Positions 21,040 to 32,572 of a DNA stretch of 64,000 nucleotides are shown piece by piece. Made by a program: the position numbers and the translations under genes. How positions within the stretch are numbered: the stretch's first letter is position 1; each line of letters starts with the position of its first letter. The notes under the pieces are model-generated. The model saw nothing but the letters and a program-made list of their open reading frames with translations. It made no database searches and had not been told where the DNA came from. The DNA comes from Niebla homalea (taxonomy: Eukaryota; Ascomycota; Lecanoromycetes; Lecanorales; Ramalinaceae): the NCBI GenBank assembly GCA_019925105.1, contig JAHGAU010000014.1:124001-188000 (forward strand), written 5' to 3'.

Positions 21040-22663
21040 CACAAGAACGACGAAATCATCTGTCTTTTGGCTATGCAGGCGGAGCGAGTGGGCGAGCAGG
21101 ATGGATGAATTTCCTCACTGCATGAGGGACAACTGCGAAGGTTTGATCATTGTACATCAGCGCTGATACTGTCTTTCGCTCTTCTCCAACAAATTAAGAT
21201 CCACTTTCGTAGTTATTTCACCCAGACCCTTATACAACCCACACTGCCTGCCACTATATAACAACGAGAACACACCATCTGCTCACGCCATTGCCTTCCT
21301 CCCCACCCTCCTCTCACCCCTCATTGTCCAGGCTTCCTCCCCACTACCACCACCTTCGACACGCACCTCACCCATTCCCTCTCCCGCAAAGTATTGCCAA
21401 AAGTCTCGAACTTAATTATACACTACCAGTTTATAAGCGATGTTTGAAAATAGTGTTAATACTCAAAAACAACTCATAGTCAATGATTCTAAGAAAATCT
21501 ATATTCTTCAAATGTCACGATATGGATCATAAAAGGCTTCAGGTATCAAAACGACAGTGGGCGATGCTATAGTGCGAAATGGTACATCAGAAATACCATC
21601 TGTGAGAGATCCTGCTTGGGCTCCGCCGGAATTTACTTCGCCATCTTCTTCTCTTGCCACGCCTAAATCGTAGCCGAGTATTGTATTGACGCAATTTTTG
21701 CTACATGATTGACGAATTGGATCAAGCAAGAAGGTGCTGCGACTCCTTCTACCAAAAGCAACAAGGCCCACGCGAAGTCTTTGGTAGATTTTGCACTTGA
21801 AGAAACCCAGCCACTATTTCCGAGACACTAGACTATACATATGCAGACACGGGCTTGACTGTGAACGAATGAATAACACATGGGGGAGCGGCAATATGCC
21901 GTGCTTCGCCATTTGCGTTCTGACAAAGCGAACGTGGACTCAACAGCTTCCAATCTTGGGAACAGGAAACGTATTGTAGTGGACATCTACGGTTGCAGCG
22001 TGCCAGTCAGTATCCACTGCATACCTCGTCATATTCCCAGGATGATGGATCCTACGCCCTGACTATTCGCACACGCGTATAATTAGTCCAGTGGAACATC
22101 TTGGTCTCAACTGAGGGATTCGCCTTCCAGGACGGGATAGTGTATCATATTTGGCCGGTGCGGTCCAGAAGCGAGGGGATGAGGGGACGGGAGGAGAAAA
22201 GGCCGCAGGGAAGGTGCGTCATCAGATCTGAATTTCAAGATCGAAACGACGAGGATGGAGCCTCATTCGTGGAAGAGCGATGATACGTTACGAACGGATG
22301 AACGTGTTGAGCGGCAGGGGGAGGAGCTTCAGGAGGAAGACGCTCCCATGCGAAGGGAGGGCTCAATTGAGGGAGATAGGAGCCGGAGGCTCCAGGAATT
22401 GAGAGAAGGAGTCTTGGAAGATGAGGGGAAATACGATGCGGAGACTGCGACCAGCTTGGGTAGTGAAGATTAGATGATGTTAATGAAGCGTACTTGTCGA
22501 GGTGATGAATTTGCTGTGGGGAGACATGAGAGGTTGCTGCTCGTGAGACACAGTGATTGCAACAACGTAGTTCAGGCAGCGCGCTATTCGTGTGCCTCGC
22601 TGAGCATCAACAAAGGCTCCGAAGACTGCGACAAGCAACATGATTGGAAAGCTAGAAGCGACT
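21040..22663. other. Intergenic, no intact gene; possible hydrolase scrap
   Basis: 1.6 kb between the P450 and the cupin gene, which converge. A minus-strand frame at 21508-21771 ends SPTVVLIPEAFYDPYRDI. That resembles the first strand and oxyanion loop of the alpha/beta hydrolases in this window (VxxPGAxxxP), but nothing of the rest follows, so it is at most a scrap. Pyrimidine-rich sequence lies at 21,290-21,400. Plus-strand frames at 22,255-22,473 are Glu/Arg-rich low complexity. Confidence 0.4.
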
Positions 22664-23642
22664 TCATGCCATCTTTGCCTTACGATCGGCAAAACGCCGC
22701 TGCAGTGGGGATGTCTCCATCTTCCGACATGCCAGCTCCCAATCCGTAGTCCATTTTGGGTAAAACGGTTGGTAGCCCAGCAGTCCGCCTATCCATCTGC
22801 CAACCACAATGCCTCCCGCCCTGGACAGATATTTTCCGAGGGGTATCCAGTTTGGTAGGGCCAGGTACGATGCGCCAGCGTCGAACATCTGAGGATAATC
22901 ACATGCGTATTAGCCTATGGAAGGAGGACACGAGAGATTCTCAGATACGAAGACTGTCCATCGGCGTCTTGGGACGATATCGCCACGGAATCGTCTCTTG
23001 TGTCTTAGAGTGAAGGGACCGTGCAGGGAAGAACAAGTAAAGAAAATGAACGCAAAAACTCACACACATGACCTGAATCAAATCCATTTTACCTCCGCGC
23101 ACATTAATGTCATCTTGATACCCATACCAGTTCTGGAAGAACACAGTATCGAGCTTCAAGGTCTCCCCAGCCTCTTCGGCCGAGAGCAAGAACCTGCATC
23201 TCTTCCCCTGCACCTTCCCCTTGTTTCCATCATCTAAGACGGGATATATACCATGGTACGTCCACGGCTTCACAACCACCTCACCATCTTCCGGTCTGAT
23301 GATCCTCTCCCCTGCACCTTCGACATCAAGCCCAAGCCAGCCTTCAAGGACTTGGATGTATTCTTCCTGATAGGGGTGGAAGTGGCGGGGCGGTCGCTGA
23401 GCAGATAAGGCAATGAGGTGGGGGTGAGCGAGGTCAACGTTGACTTCGAAAGCGAAGGCAAGGGTACGGTTGGATTGGATTCTGGGTATTAGGGGGGAAG
23501 AAGTTGGGAGGGGCGTGGTGGTCAGGGCGCCGTCGAAGCTGTTGCTGGGTAAGCGGGTTATGTTCTTCTTGAAAAAGACGGGGAGTGTGGTAGGGAGGGA
23601 CGGCTTGAGCAGGGAGAAGAAGGAGGGCCGAAGCATACTCAC
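22664..23642 (-). CDS. Cupin-domain protein with C-terminal membrane-type segment
   Basis: Cupin (RmlC-like) protein of 267 residues, exons complement(23064..23642) and complement(22664..22888). The 175-bp intron (gtgagt...cctcag) joins QVMC to MFDAG in phase 0. The cupin metal-site motif is recognisable as RHFHPYQEEYIQVLEG (residues 86-101, two His and a Glu). The second part of the barrel is around RPEDGEVVVKPWTYHG. The exon 2 sequence (FDAGASYLALP, VVGRWIGGLLGYQPFYPKWTTDW) is characteristic of a group of fungal cupin proteins of unknown reaction seen near metabolite genes. No catalytic assignment is justified; cupins in such clusters can be isomerases, cyclases or dioxygenases. No lesions. 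It is tail-to-tail with the P450. Confidence 0.82.
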
Positions 23643-24212
23643 GAGACGATAGGGGGATCCATGGCTGGATGATTGGAAGGCGCGGGTGTATTAGCTGCTG
23701 ATTTTAAGAGGATATATCATGAGTACCTGTTTCTCTGAAGACTCGGTTGTTCTTAACTGCCGGGGCTGCAGAGCGTGCGAAGAGGGTGGGTTGTGGTAGC
23801 ACAATTCTTCAAATGTGGATACGGCGTCTTGCCTGAAGCGTTCAATTGCATGAGCAGTACATTGAAATATACTTGGAAGCATGTCACCCCCCCCAAAAAC
23901 CCACCTGCCTTTATTTGAGTACATTTTATACAGTGCTCGCGGACGGTGAAGGTATGACAAATGTTGCATATACCTACGGTGAACACTTCATAGATATGAC
24001 GCGATCATCGCTCAGCACATGCGAAATATCGTGACCAAGACAATCACTCGAAGTGGTTGGCAATGGTCAGAGATGGCTGCAAAAGCTCGCATTTGCTGTA
24101 TGTAAGTCGCTGACATACTTGAGCTATGTATGCGCTGGCTGGAACCAAGCCCCACATGTGCATGGCACATGTACCAGACCAATTACTAGATGATGACTGG
24201 AGAGCTTTGCTC
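23643..24212. other. Intergenic, no gene seen
   Basis: About 0.57 kb between two minus-strand genes, holding the 3' end of the SDR transcript and the cupin promoter. Short frames on both strands have no motif. A run of ten C lies at about 23,887-23,896. Confidence 0.5.
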
Positions 24213-25313
24213 CTATTTTGGCGCTAAAGTCTTCAGTGCAGTGTCCTTCTCTGTTACGCCTGCCCATTCCGCACTTTTCATCCATACCTTCCGCTGCATC
24301 TCCTCATTCTGGCTATCTGGCGAGCTGCTATCCTTCTTCAGCATGGTGAAATAGCCGCGTTCTCCAGGGTATGCCTTGTTGGTAGCAAGTTTAACGACAT
24401 CTGCGCCCGCCTCAGCCGACGTGCGCATGGTTGGATCCATAAAACGAAGGAGGAAGCGAAAAGGTCGGATGATGAATATGGACATGTAGTAGAGCATGTT
24501 TGGGGTGTTGGTCCTCAAAGCGCGCGAATCTGATAGGTTTCCGGGGTTGATGGCGACGGCCGTGATTTTGCTCAGATTTTGATCCTACGGTTTAAATTGA
24601 TTTGATTAGCGGGCCGCTGTAGTATTCAAACCAGTAAATGACTGGAAGTTGGGGGAGCAGGCAACTCATACCTTCTCAAGGCAGCGATTCAGCGCGTACA
24701 TCCACATGACAGTCGCCAGCTTTGAATTTGCATATCTCTGGAAGCCGCGCCCGAGATATTCGGAGGCTGGTTCCTTCAAAGCATCGGGCTTGACGAGCAA
24801 GTCTAGATTCTGCGGCAAGCCGGGAGGATACTTCTCCAAACCGTTTTTGCCAGGCCAGTGGGCATCAGTAGAGAAGAGCACGATCCGGCCTCCCTGAGAT
24901 TGGAAGTTGCCGAGTAGTTGGAGCACTAAAACCACATGAGCCAAGTGCGACACCTGAAAGCTCTGCTCATAGCCGTCGACGCTCCATTGGGCCTCGCTAT
25001 TCAAGTTCCAGTGGTAGGCATTGCAGACGATAGCACCGAGAGGAGCAATCTTCGCGGCTGAAATGTCGGCAGCGATGGAGCGGGCGAATTCGCCCACCTT
25101 GGATAAGTTGGCTAGGTCAAGTTGACGTATGTAGGCTCTTGCACGAGGAAACTTGGAAAGAACCTTGCGGAGCGCAGAGGTATGAATGTCATTGTCTGAA
25201 AGGTTGCGAACGGTCAAGACCAAAGTGTGATCGGGGTATGTGGTCAGCAAGTGCTCGATGGCAGGGATGGCCAGAGAGCTATTGGCACCAGTGAAGATGA
25301 TTGTACCGGCCAT
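24213..25313 (-). CDS. Short-chain dehydrogenase/reductase
   Basis: NAD(P)-dependent SDR of 337 residues, exons complement(24672..25313) and complement(24213..24584), joined in phase 0 over an 87-bp intron (gtatga...ccgtag). The Rossmann nucleotide site is TGANSSLA at residues 8-15, a variant of TGxxxGxG lacking the later glycines. The catalytic set is Ser148 in LFSTD, Tyr194 and Lys198 in YANSK, and INPGNL follows at the start of exon 2. The size and C-terminus (substrate-binding half with FRFLLRFMDPT) resemble the retinol dehydrogenase/protochlorophyllide reductase-like group, frequent as tailoring reductases. Substrate unknown. The modified glycine motif could lower cofactor affinity or reflect a subgroup habit. 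No lesions. Confidence 0.86.
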
Positions 25314-26437
25314 GGCTGGATAATATTAATCAATGTGAGTCGAGGAGAGAAGTGGGAGGAAACAGTCAGACAACTGTAATAAAGAATTTGATTTAGTGTC
25401 AGAGATTTGTCATGCACGAGCTCTCAACACTCAAGTGTACTAATAATATGCGGGTGTCATGACAACAGTGTTATGGACGGGATGATGCGACTGATAGTTG
25501 TAGTCGAAGAGAAGCAATGTAACACAGGGATGGGAAGGATGGAGTTGATGTATTAAACGATAATCTTTCAGAAAATGCTAACATGCCTCGATTTTGAAAA
25601 TTGAATGAGGTTGAATGAAATACATGGCCTTTTGATACAATCATAGGAATAAAAGCTTATTTGGGAAATTGCCTAAATACTCTTCGACTCCGTCGCGGGC
25701 ACCACGGGACGGATGGAATTAGGCCTGGGCCTTCCTCAATTCTGCAGCAAAGAAATGCCTCACTGCGGGGTTCTTATCGAGCGGGGGTATTTCGATCCTG
25801 GACAAATAGTGCATGAGCTGAACAGTCAGCAATCATTGGTGAGCAAGTAGGCTGCCTGCCGGTTGTTGTTGCTGCACCCTATCACACCTACAACAGGGTT
25901 TGTTTCAAATGGCGCACATATGCAGGTAAGAAGACCTGTACCGGCTCAGTAGGCTGAGAGCTCTGCCGTTGCGAGGCAGCCTTGGGCGTCGAGCTCTCCA
26001 ATTTGAGCGCATATTCCTACCTTATGAGATCTCCTAATGCTCTGACTCAGCCTTTTGTATTAAGAGTCTCGAGCAGTCCTTGAGTGTATGCATGATTCGA
26101 CGCCATGCCTGCTGTCATGTGGCAGAGCCATCATTTTGATCTGTTAATGCAGTTAATGAGTGGGCGGTGTTACCCTGTTCTGTTCAACTCTCCGTCAGCG
26201 CAGGTTTTTCCCGCAACCATCACTTGTTGGTGGGCAGCACAAATACCTTTACTACGTAATACTCGTGGATGATCACATCTTGGAGATGTGCTGTCATGCT
26301 CCGCCGCGCCCATGCGCCGATTCGAGATGCAAGCATGGCTTGCGATTGGGGTGCGGCGTAGAGCCAGAGAATTGTATATAAATGCTGCGATTTACAGGTA
26401 ACATGAGCAAGCTGGCATCGTCGGGTCTCCAGCAAGT
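25314..26437. other. Intergenic promoter region, no gene seen
   Basis: 1.1 kb between the SDR (-) and the FAD oxidase (+), transcribed away from each other. No frame with a motif. It probably holds both promoters; a TATA-like TATATAAATG lies at 26,375-26,384, about 55 bp before the FAD oxidase start. Confidence 0.5.
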
Positions 26438-28240
26438 ATGGGGCATCTAATGAGACATCCTCTTGTATTCATGTTCTTCTGGACCTCTAGTATCATTGCC
26501 ACTTTCAACAACACCTACAATTCCACTACGACTGCGTGCCTCCAGCTCCAAGGCAGCTTGAAGAATGTCACAATTGTGCCTTCAGAGAGCCAGTATCAGT
26601 TGTTGAGCCAGGAGAACTGGTAACTTTATCCACATGTCCGATTCTCCTCAAAGTCACCAGCTTATATTGGCAGGTCTGAAACCTGCTGGAAAACGCCTAC
26701 CTGCATCGTCCAGCCCGTTGATAACTCGGAGATTCAGAGCACGGTCCACATCCTTACCAAATTCAACGTCAAATTTGCCATTCGTTCTGGAGGCCATTCT
26801 CCCTCGCCCTTTGCAGCAAATATCGACAGTGGCGTATTGCTCGACCTGTCAAAGTTCAATCAAGCCATTTATGACGCGCCGAATAATGTGGTCAAGGTCG
26901 GCACAGGAATGAGATGGGGGGATGTGTATCAAGTTCTAGATCACCACAACGTCACTGCTGTCGGTGGGAGAGTATTGGATGTCGGTATTGGAGGCCTTGT
27001 ACTTGGGAGTAAGTATCCTTGAGCTAATCAAACGTTGAAGCTCAAAGACTGAAGTCTCTAGGCGGGCTATCATACCTCTCAGATCTCTATGGACTGGCAT
27101 GCGACAACGTTGTCGACTTTGAAGTAGGACCCGACCCTTTGGTGAGGTGGGCTTCTTGTAACATTCTCCAGATCATCCTCGCAGACGCATCGATTGTGAA
27201 TGCCAACGCAGAGACGAACCAAGATCTTTTCCGAGCATTGAAAGGAGGAGCTAACAATTTCGGTATGTCACTCGCAACCCCCAAGCCCCAGTCCTCCGCC
27301 CTTGTCTCACATGTTCACATCCAGGTATCGTTACAAGCTTTACATTATCGACCTACCCTATATCTCAAGTCTGGGGCGGAGTCAAGACCTATTCCCTCAC
27401 CCAGCTCCCTACACTCTTCTCCAGCCTACATGAATATCAGTCAAATCCTAACAAGGATCCTTATGCCAACCTTATGTTCCAAGCATTCACCACCAACGCA
27501 AGTATAGGCGGCGTACTCAACATGGTCTACCTGAAACCTGAGGTCGCGCCTTCTGCATTTGCCCCCTTCTACTCCATTCCCACCACGGAAGACACCACTA
27601 AGCTACAAACCCTCACCCAGATGATGAGCGGACAGCGTTTGCCACCTCTAACACGGTAAAGTCACTCTTAACCATTCCACCACTTCCCCTCCTCCAGGAA
27701 ATCGACCAATGCGCTGACTGACGTTCCCTCTTCGACTAAAACAGTTGGGACTGGTTCGCCACCAGCTCCAAGCCCAGCGCCTCGCTCTACCAAAAGATCG
27801 CCTCAATCATCGTTTCGGCTCCCGAGCTCGCCGACATCGAGTCCGTGGAAGGGGGGGGCATGTCGCTCGGGGTTCAACCCATATCCTCCAGCGTCGTGCA
27901 TGCAGGAGCTGCTCGCGGGGGCAACTCGCTGGGGCTCGAAGCTGTCAATCAAACTTGGTTCGCGCTAGATGTGGGCTGGGACGATGCCAGCAAGGATGAC
28001 AAGGTGCATGGCGCCGTTCAAGCAATTAGAGATAGGATTGCACAGGCGGCAGTGGACGAGGGACAGCATGTGGACTATCTGTTCATGAATGATGCCAATT
28101 ACGATCAAGACGTCATCACCCATTACGGGGCTCAAAGTGTTGGGGCATTGAGAGAGGTGCAGCGGAAATATGATCCCAATTTCGTCTTCCAGAAATTGGT
28201 TTCAGGGGGGTGGAAATTGCCCGGGCCAAATGGAAGATAG
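26438..28240 (+). CDS. Secreted FAD-linked oxidase (berberine bridge enzyme-like)
   Basis: Flavoprotein oxidase of the PCMH/BBE-like family, 498 residues from six exons: 26438..26619, 26674..27008, 27062..27123, 27172..27262, 27325..27655, 27745..28240; all phases agree. A signal peptide (MGHLMRHPLVFMFFWTSSI) suggests passage through the secretory path. FAD is probably linked covalently to His102 in RSGGHSPSP. The second, Cys-type linkage of bicovalent members is not evident: the matching stretch reads VGGRVLDVGIGGLVLGSG. Other signs are DLYGLACDNVVDFE, FRALKGGANNFGIVTSF, and the C-terminal NDANYDQDVI and YDPNFVFQKLVSGGWKLP. Such enzymes oxidise alcohols, amines or C-C/C-N bonds in many fungal pathways. 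It closes the accessory block. No lesion found. Confidence 0.9.
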
Positions 28241-30705
28241 GCGTCAGATTGGATAGATGCTGTGACCACGTTGGAACCAATGCAATGTGCGATCTTGATG
28301 CTTCGCAGTTCCATTGACAGTGAATTGGTCGTCTGTTCATACACAGGGAAAAATCGCGTTTGCAGGCGAGATTGGCCACGATTCTCGATGCAGGGTACCT
28401 CAATACTGGGGCAGCATGTCACATGTACTCTGCACCGCCCTCTGTGTCGCTTTGCGACATACATCAATTGTAGTAGCCGACCAGAGAGCGGCCAATCGCA
28501 GCACACCAGCTCTATGCCTGCAGGACCACCTTTTTCGAGCGACGCAGTACCTTTATTGTCGCGTGTGGGTCATATTCCATTTTCATGCATATCGTGCTGG
28601 TTCCTCAATCCAGCGCCTTGCATGAACACCACCCTTTAGAGCGTGAGCATCCCTTGAGCGGAGCGGGAAGAACATATAGTGTTGTAACGTTTTCTATCGT
28701 AAACATACGAGACTGCACGAGGGCATTGGCTTCCCATAGGCAGGACTGCGAATTACCTGCAAGGCATACCCCAAATTTTTGGTACACACCTGCAAACCGC
28801 AAGGGGAATAGCTTTATAGGGGTGAATCCTGGCCCAAGCCAGAACCCAAGGCTACCGAGGTATCAGGCGTTGCCGTAAAGGGCTTGCTGGGTGCCCCACT
28901 GAAGGGTCTGCTGAAGAGCTTGCTCGTTTCTCAGGTTCTCTAGCCGGATCAAGGTGGTTGTGAGTAGTATCCAGCTGAAGCGTATGGGTATCCGGCATTC
29001 GTCAACTGGGTAATTCGTTCCACCCAACTACCCAACAGTCAAAGTACTTGTCCTCACCCTCACCCTCACCCTCACCCTCACCCTTCAGCAAGCCCTTTAG
29101 CAAACCCTTCACTACGACGCGATGCCTGGTGCCCGCATGGCCCCACCGCAACAGGTCCAAAGTCACCATGATCTGGGTGGAGAACCTGACGGCTGAGCAA
29201 AGTCCCCCCCGCACTTGTGGAGATGCCTGATACCCCATATGCTCCCCTTGCTACCAGCCATGATCACCGCGATTACGTTGGAGACCCTGACCCTTAAGGG
29301 CATGAGGAGGCCGACCTTTAGTATAGGTGTAATTAATAGAAGCTCAATAAAGCCGATTGAGGCAGGTATTACGCAATTTTGGGTGCGCTGTGGTTGGATA
29401 ATGCGATGTTTGTTGGTGATGTGTTTAATATACGCAGGGCCTCAGCGCCAAGGACTCTCATTTAATATGAATACGCTAGTTAGCATATTCAAAATCGATG
29501 TCGGTTCCTTGGCAGTTCGACTCCATCCCGCCCCCCACTGCGCATACCAGAATTTACAGCACTTAAAAGTCCCCTCAGAACTCAAGATCTTTGGACGTTG
29601 GTTTCCACTACATACTTTATATAAATATAACGTTGAGAATACCTTATACTAGTCCATCTTGCGTCCTCAGATATGCTGAAGAAGCTGATCTAAGCGAAAC
29701 ATCATAAGTACTACACAGAAATCTGGAGTAGAAGTAGGGTCGAAATGCCAAGGAAACGACATCGATTCTGAATATGCTAATGGTATCCGAAACTATATTT
29801 ACCCCTTTTGGAACTGACAGCAGCATTGTGGGAAACGTCGAGGGCGAAATGCTCTTTGCGGTATGAACGAGATGGCCTCTCCGGTGATGGTGGCTCAGGC
29901 GAGTCAGCGTCGAAGTACATCATTCCGGAGGCATTGATTCCCCTCTCCTTATACATTAGGCACATGGGGATGCAGCGGGATTGCCTTTGTGTGTTCGAGC
30001 GTGACATTGTGCCTGCTGATCGCGCTCATGGCATGTCTGATTGTGGTAAGGTCGTTCCCATTCTATCCTTGAAACTTGTACTTGATAAGCTCGTGATCAG
30101 GTAACCAAAGTGATCTGGGGAGCATCATCTCTCGAGTTAACGACCTCGATCCTTCTTCCCAAATGTCGGGGCAGGGGATCATGGAGGAATATCAGCTGAC
30201 GGCGGGTACGTGAAGATCAAGTATACTTTGGTTTGGATGCTCTGGGATTCTGCAGACCCGTTGGCATGCAACCTGTTGGGCTGTTATAGCATCAAGAGGA
30301 ACGGTCGAGGAAGGAGAACAGGCTCTTTAGATTAGCATTTCTATTTGGAGAACCCATTGAAGAGATTTTGCGAAGGAACACGAAAGTCGAATGGTACAAA
30401 TTGAGATTCATTGCAAAAGGCACCGAGCTCTTCCTGCTTTCTGACTGTATAAATACTAAAGCCCAGAACCATGTCCCCGGAACATCATCATCCATGCTGG
30501 CTCCCCGGAAGACTGCCAGAAGCTCATACCTCCCTCGAGAAAGATCCAATATGTAGCGGGCATAGAGTACAATGGATACCAACATTATATGTGCCAAGAA
30601 AAAAAGTCGAATGCGTCAAGCGAGCTCCCACAAAAGTCACGTAAGAATTGAAAAATTGGCTTGGCCTGCCAAGCTGCTCTCCAGGAGCGTCTCTGCAATC
30701 CTGGT
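28241..30705. other. Gene-poor spacer between cluster and housekeeping block
   Basis: 2.5 kb in which I find no supported gene. Frames of 60-145 codons occur on both strands and are mutually overlapping. Two pieces near 29,777-30,110 and 30,292-30,597 have normal composition but no motif or consistent splicing. A hexamer repeat and an imperfect inverted repeat are listed separately. Confidence 0.5.
29052..29084. repeat. (CTCACC)n microsatellite
   Basis: Five tandem copies of CTCACC (GGTGAG on the other strand). On the minus strand it would read as Gly-Glu repeats, but no gene is attached. It is not the canonical CCCTAA telomere unit. Confidence 0.85.
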
Positions 30706-32218
30706 TCAGGTACCGACGACAGCATGCCCATTCGCTGACCCAGTGACGTTGATGTGCTCCTTCTTTTCCACATCGCCGTCCGGCTGCTCGACCTTGTCCG
30801 CATGACCATGTGGCATGGTGGAGCCGTTTGTCTGCGGCTTTTCATTTGCTTCGTGGAACGATTCTCCTTCGACAGCAGCATTGTCCGTGATTGGGACCTC
30901 GTCCACCTTTGTCTCGGCAGGCGTGCTGTTAACAGGGTCATCACTTGCAGCAGAGGTATGAATCTCTGTCCTGTCCTCAGCAGCATTCGTCATGCCGTCC
31001 TTCAGAGGGCCCCCACCAGTCAACTTTTTCAATGTGGCCTCTCTGTCTTGCCCCAACTGCGACGCCTCGGTCGTCTCGCCTTCCTCTTTGAGTTGCTCCA
31101 TTATACTCCGCTCTTGACTCTCCTCTTTCCCGCTAACCTTGACGCTGGCCCCTCCTCTCAAGCCCCCAGCTCTTGCTTTCGCATTCCCATTTCCATTCAA
31201 TCCTTCGGTAGATCCGTCCGCAGGAGCACCAGCGTGCCAACTCATCCTCTTCGAACTACTGATCCTCCTCCCCAACCCCTCCCTTGCTCCCCCCAGCGCG
31301 AAGCTGAAACGTTTACTCTCCCTCCTCCTTGGGGGCAGATCTCCCCCATCCAGCCCCAACTGCTTCCTCGTCACATCAATGGGCGTGTGGTCGCGCGTGC
31401 TGCACATGCGATGGCACCACGGCACCCTCACATCATCCATCGGTCCGCTACCCTTTGCCTCTTCCTCTCCTCGCGCGGGGCTCTCAAACAAGAACTCCCC
31501 GCCCACCTGACTATAATCCCCACCCCTAAACATGTTCCGCCCCGCCCTGAGCTCCTGTACAAGGCTCCGCAACGTCAATTTGATCAGGCCGGCGTGCATA
31601 TATGTCGGATTGGCGCCTAGATTCAAAGTGCGTGTCATGCGGAGTATACTGTAGAGTTTTCTATCGGGGTCGGCGTAGATGGGGTATGGGCATTGGGCTG
31701 TGGCAGCGTAGGCGGCGATCATGTCGGGAGCGCCGCAGCCGATGACGAAGAGGGATGTTGGGGCATGGGAAGAGGGGAGGGAGGAGAGCTGGGAAGGGGG
31801 AAGGGCGAGTGATAGGACGCGGAGGTATTCTTGGCATTGCTGCATATTGGACCTCCGTTAGCAGTCCGTTTGGGTACTAGATTTGACGTGGTGAGGCAAC
31901 AAGGGAATAGGAGGTTTGGATTTCACTAGGTAGAGATAAAGAATGCGAGAAGAGAGGAGTGCGACTCACCCCACAGAAGAAGTGCCGTATAAACACGACC
32001 AACACCCTCTTTCCCCTACCCTCTCCATCCGTCACCAGATCCGCAAACCGATGCCTTGTTCCCTCGGCATCGAACACCTCCACTTTCCCAGCCTTGGTCA
32101 GGTCAGTCGTTGAGGGGGGTTTATCATCCACCTTCACATCGCCCTTGACTTCTTCCAGCGGTTTCTCTTTCCCCGCTCGATTCTGCTGCTGTGGTGGCTT
32201 GCCCTGCTTAACCGCCAT
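30706..32218 (-). CDS. AhpC/TSA-like thioredoxin-fold protein with long disordered tail
   Basis: Peroxiredoxin-like 2 (AhpC-TSA_2 type) protein of 460 residues, exons complement(31970..32218) and complement(30706..31839), joined in phase 0 by a 130-bp intron (gtgagt...atgcag). After a charged N-terminus, residues 45-83 give the first strand-loop VLVVFIRHFFCGQC: the CGQC motif (Cys82, Cys85) is the thioredoxin-like active site and is split by the intron. The fold continues through FVIGCGAPDMIAAYAATAQCPYPIYADPDRKLY and TLNLGANPTYMHAG. Residues from about 250 on are Ser/Glu/Gly-rich and probably disordered. A redox role is likely; the partner is unknown. Domain-only homologues are shorter, so the tail is a fungal extension. 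A 51-bp gap separates it from the small gene upstream on the same strand. Confidence 0.83.
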
Positions 32219-32269
32219 AACGTTGCCGCCCGCGGCGCGTTTGCCTAAGGGAGAAAGAAGTTCCCGTCA

Positions 32270-32572
32270 CTATTTGTTCTTCTTGCTCTTTACTTCGCCA
32301 GCTGCGGCAATAGCTGCGGCGACTTGTTCTCGGGTCTGTGGCTGGGATGGGGGAGGGTTGCGCGCACCGTATCTGTCGAAGAGGAGGATGGCGGGGAGTA
32401 ATGTGCAGAGAAGGAAAGCGAGAAGGTATGGAGGGTGAGTGAATAGAGGTAGGCTCTTAAGTGTGGCGAATTTGTCGGCGGTAGGAGATGCGAGGAAGGT
32501 GGATGTTGCTTCTTGAAGTTGCTGTAACGTGTCCATGTAGAGATGGACGGCTGGGTTCAAGCAGAGGAACAA
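32270..32572 (-). CDS. Small single-pass membrane protein, unknown function
   Basis: 100 residues (or 88 from the second Met at 32536, which gives the more natural start MDTLQQLQEATSTFLA). One hydrophobic helix, LLAFLLCTLLPAILLF, is followed by DRYGA, a Pro/Gln linker, REQVAAAIAAA and a basic end KSKKNK. That end resembles a KKxx-type ER retrieval signal, though the spacing is not exact. I do not recognise the family. Its stop lies 51 bp before the start of the AhpC-like gene on the same strand, so the two could share a transcript. The frame is intact and composition is normal for a coding region. Confidence 0.6.
   Translation of the reverse strand: MFLCLNPAVHLYMDTLQQLQEATSTFLASPTADKFATLKSLPLFTHPPYLLAFLLCTLLPAILLFDRYGARNPPPSQPQTREQVAAAIAAAGEVKSKKNK

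Noticed and set aside
21508..21771. Minus-strand frame ending SPTVVLIPEAFYDPYRDI
   Set aside because: It resembles the first strand of an alpha/beta hydrolase, but with Glu for the conserved Gly and nothing downstream; too short to call a gene.
29052..29084. Telomere-like repeat
   Set aside because: The unit is CTCACC rather than CCCTAA, and there are only five copies at an internal position.
30754..31620. 288-codon plus-strand frame
   Set aside because: Antisense shadow of the AhpC-like gene, which has a recognised CGQC motif and proper intron.
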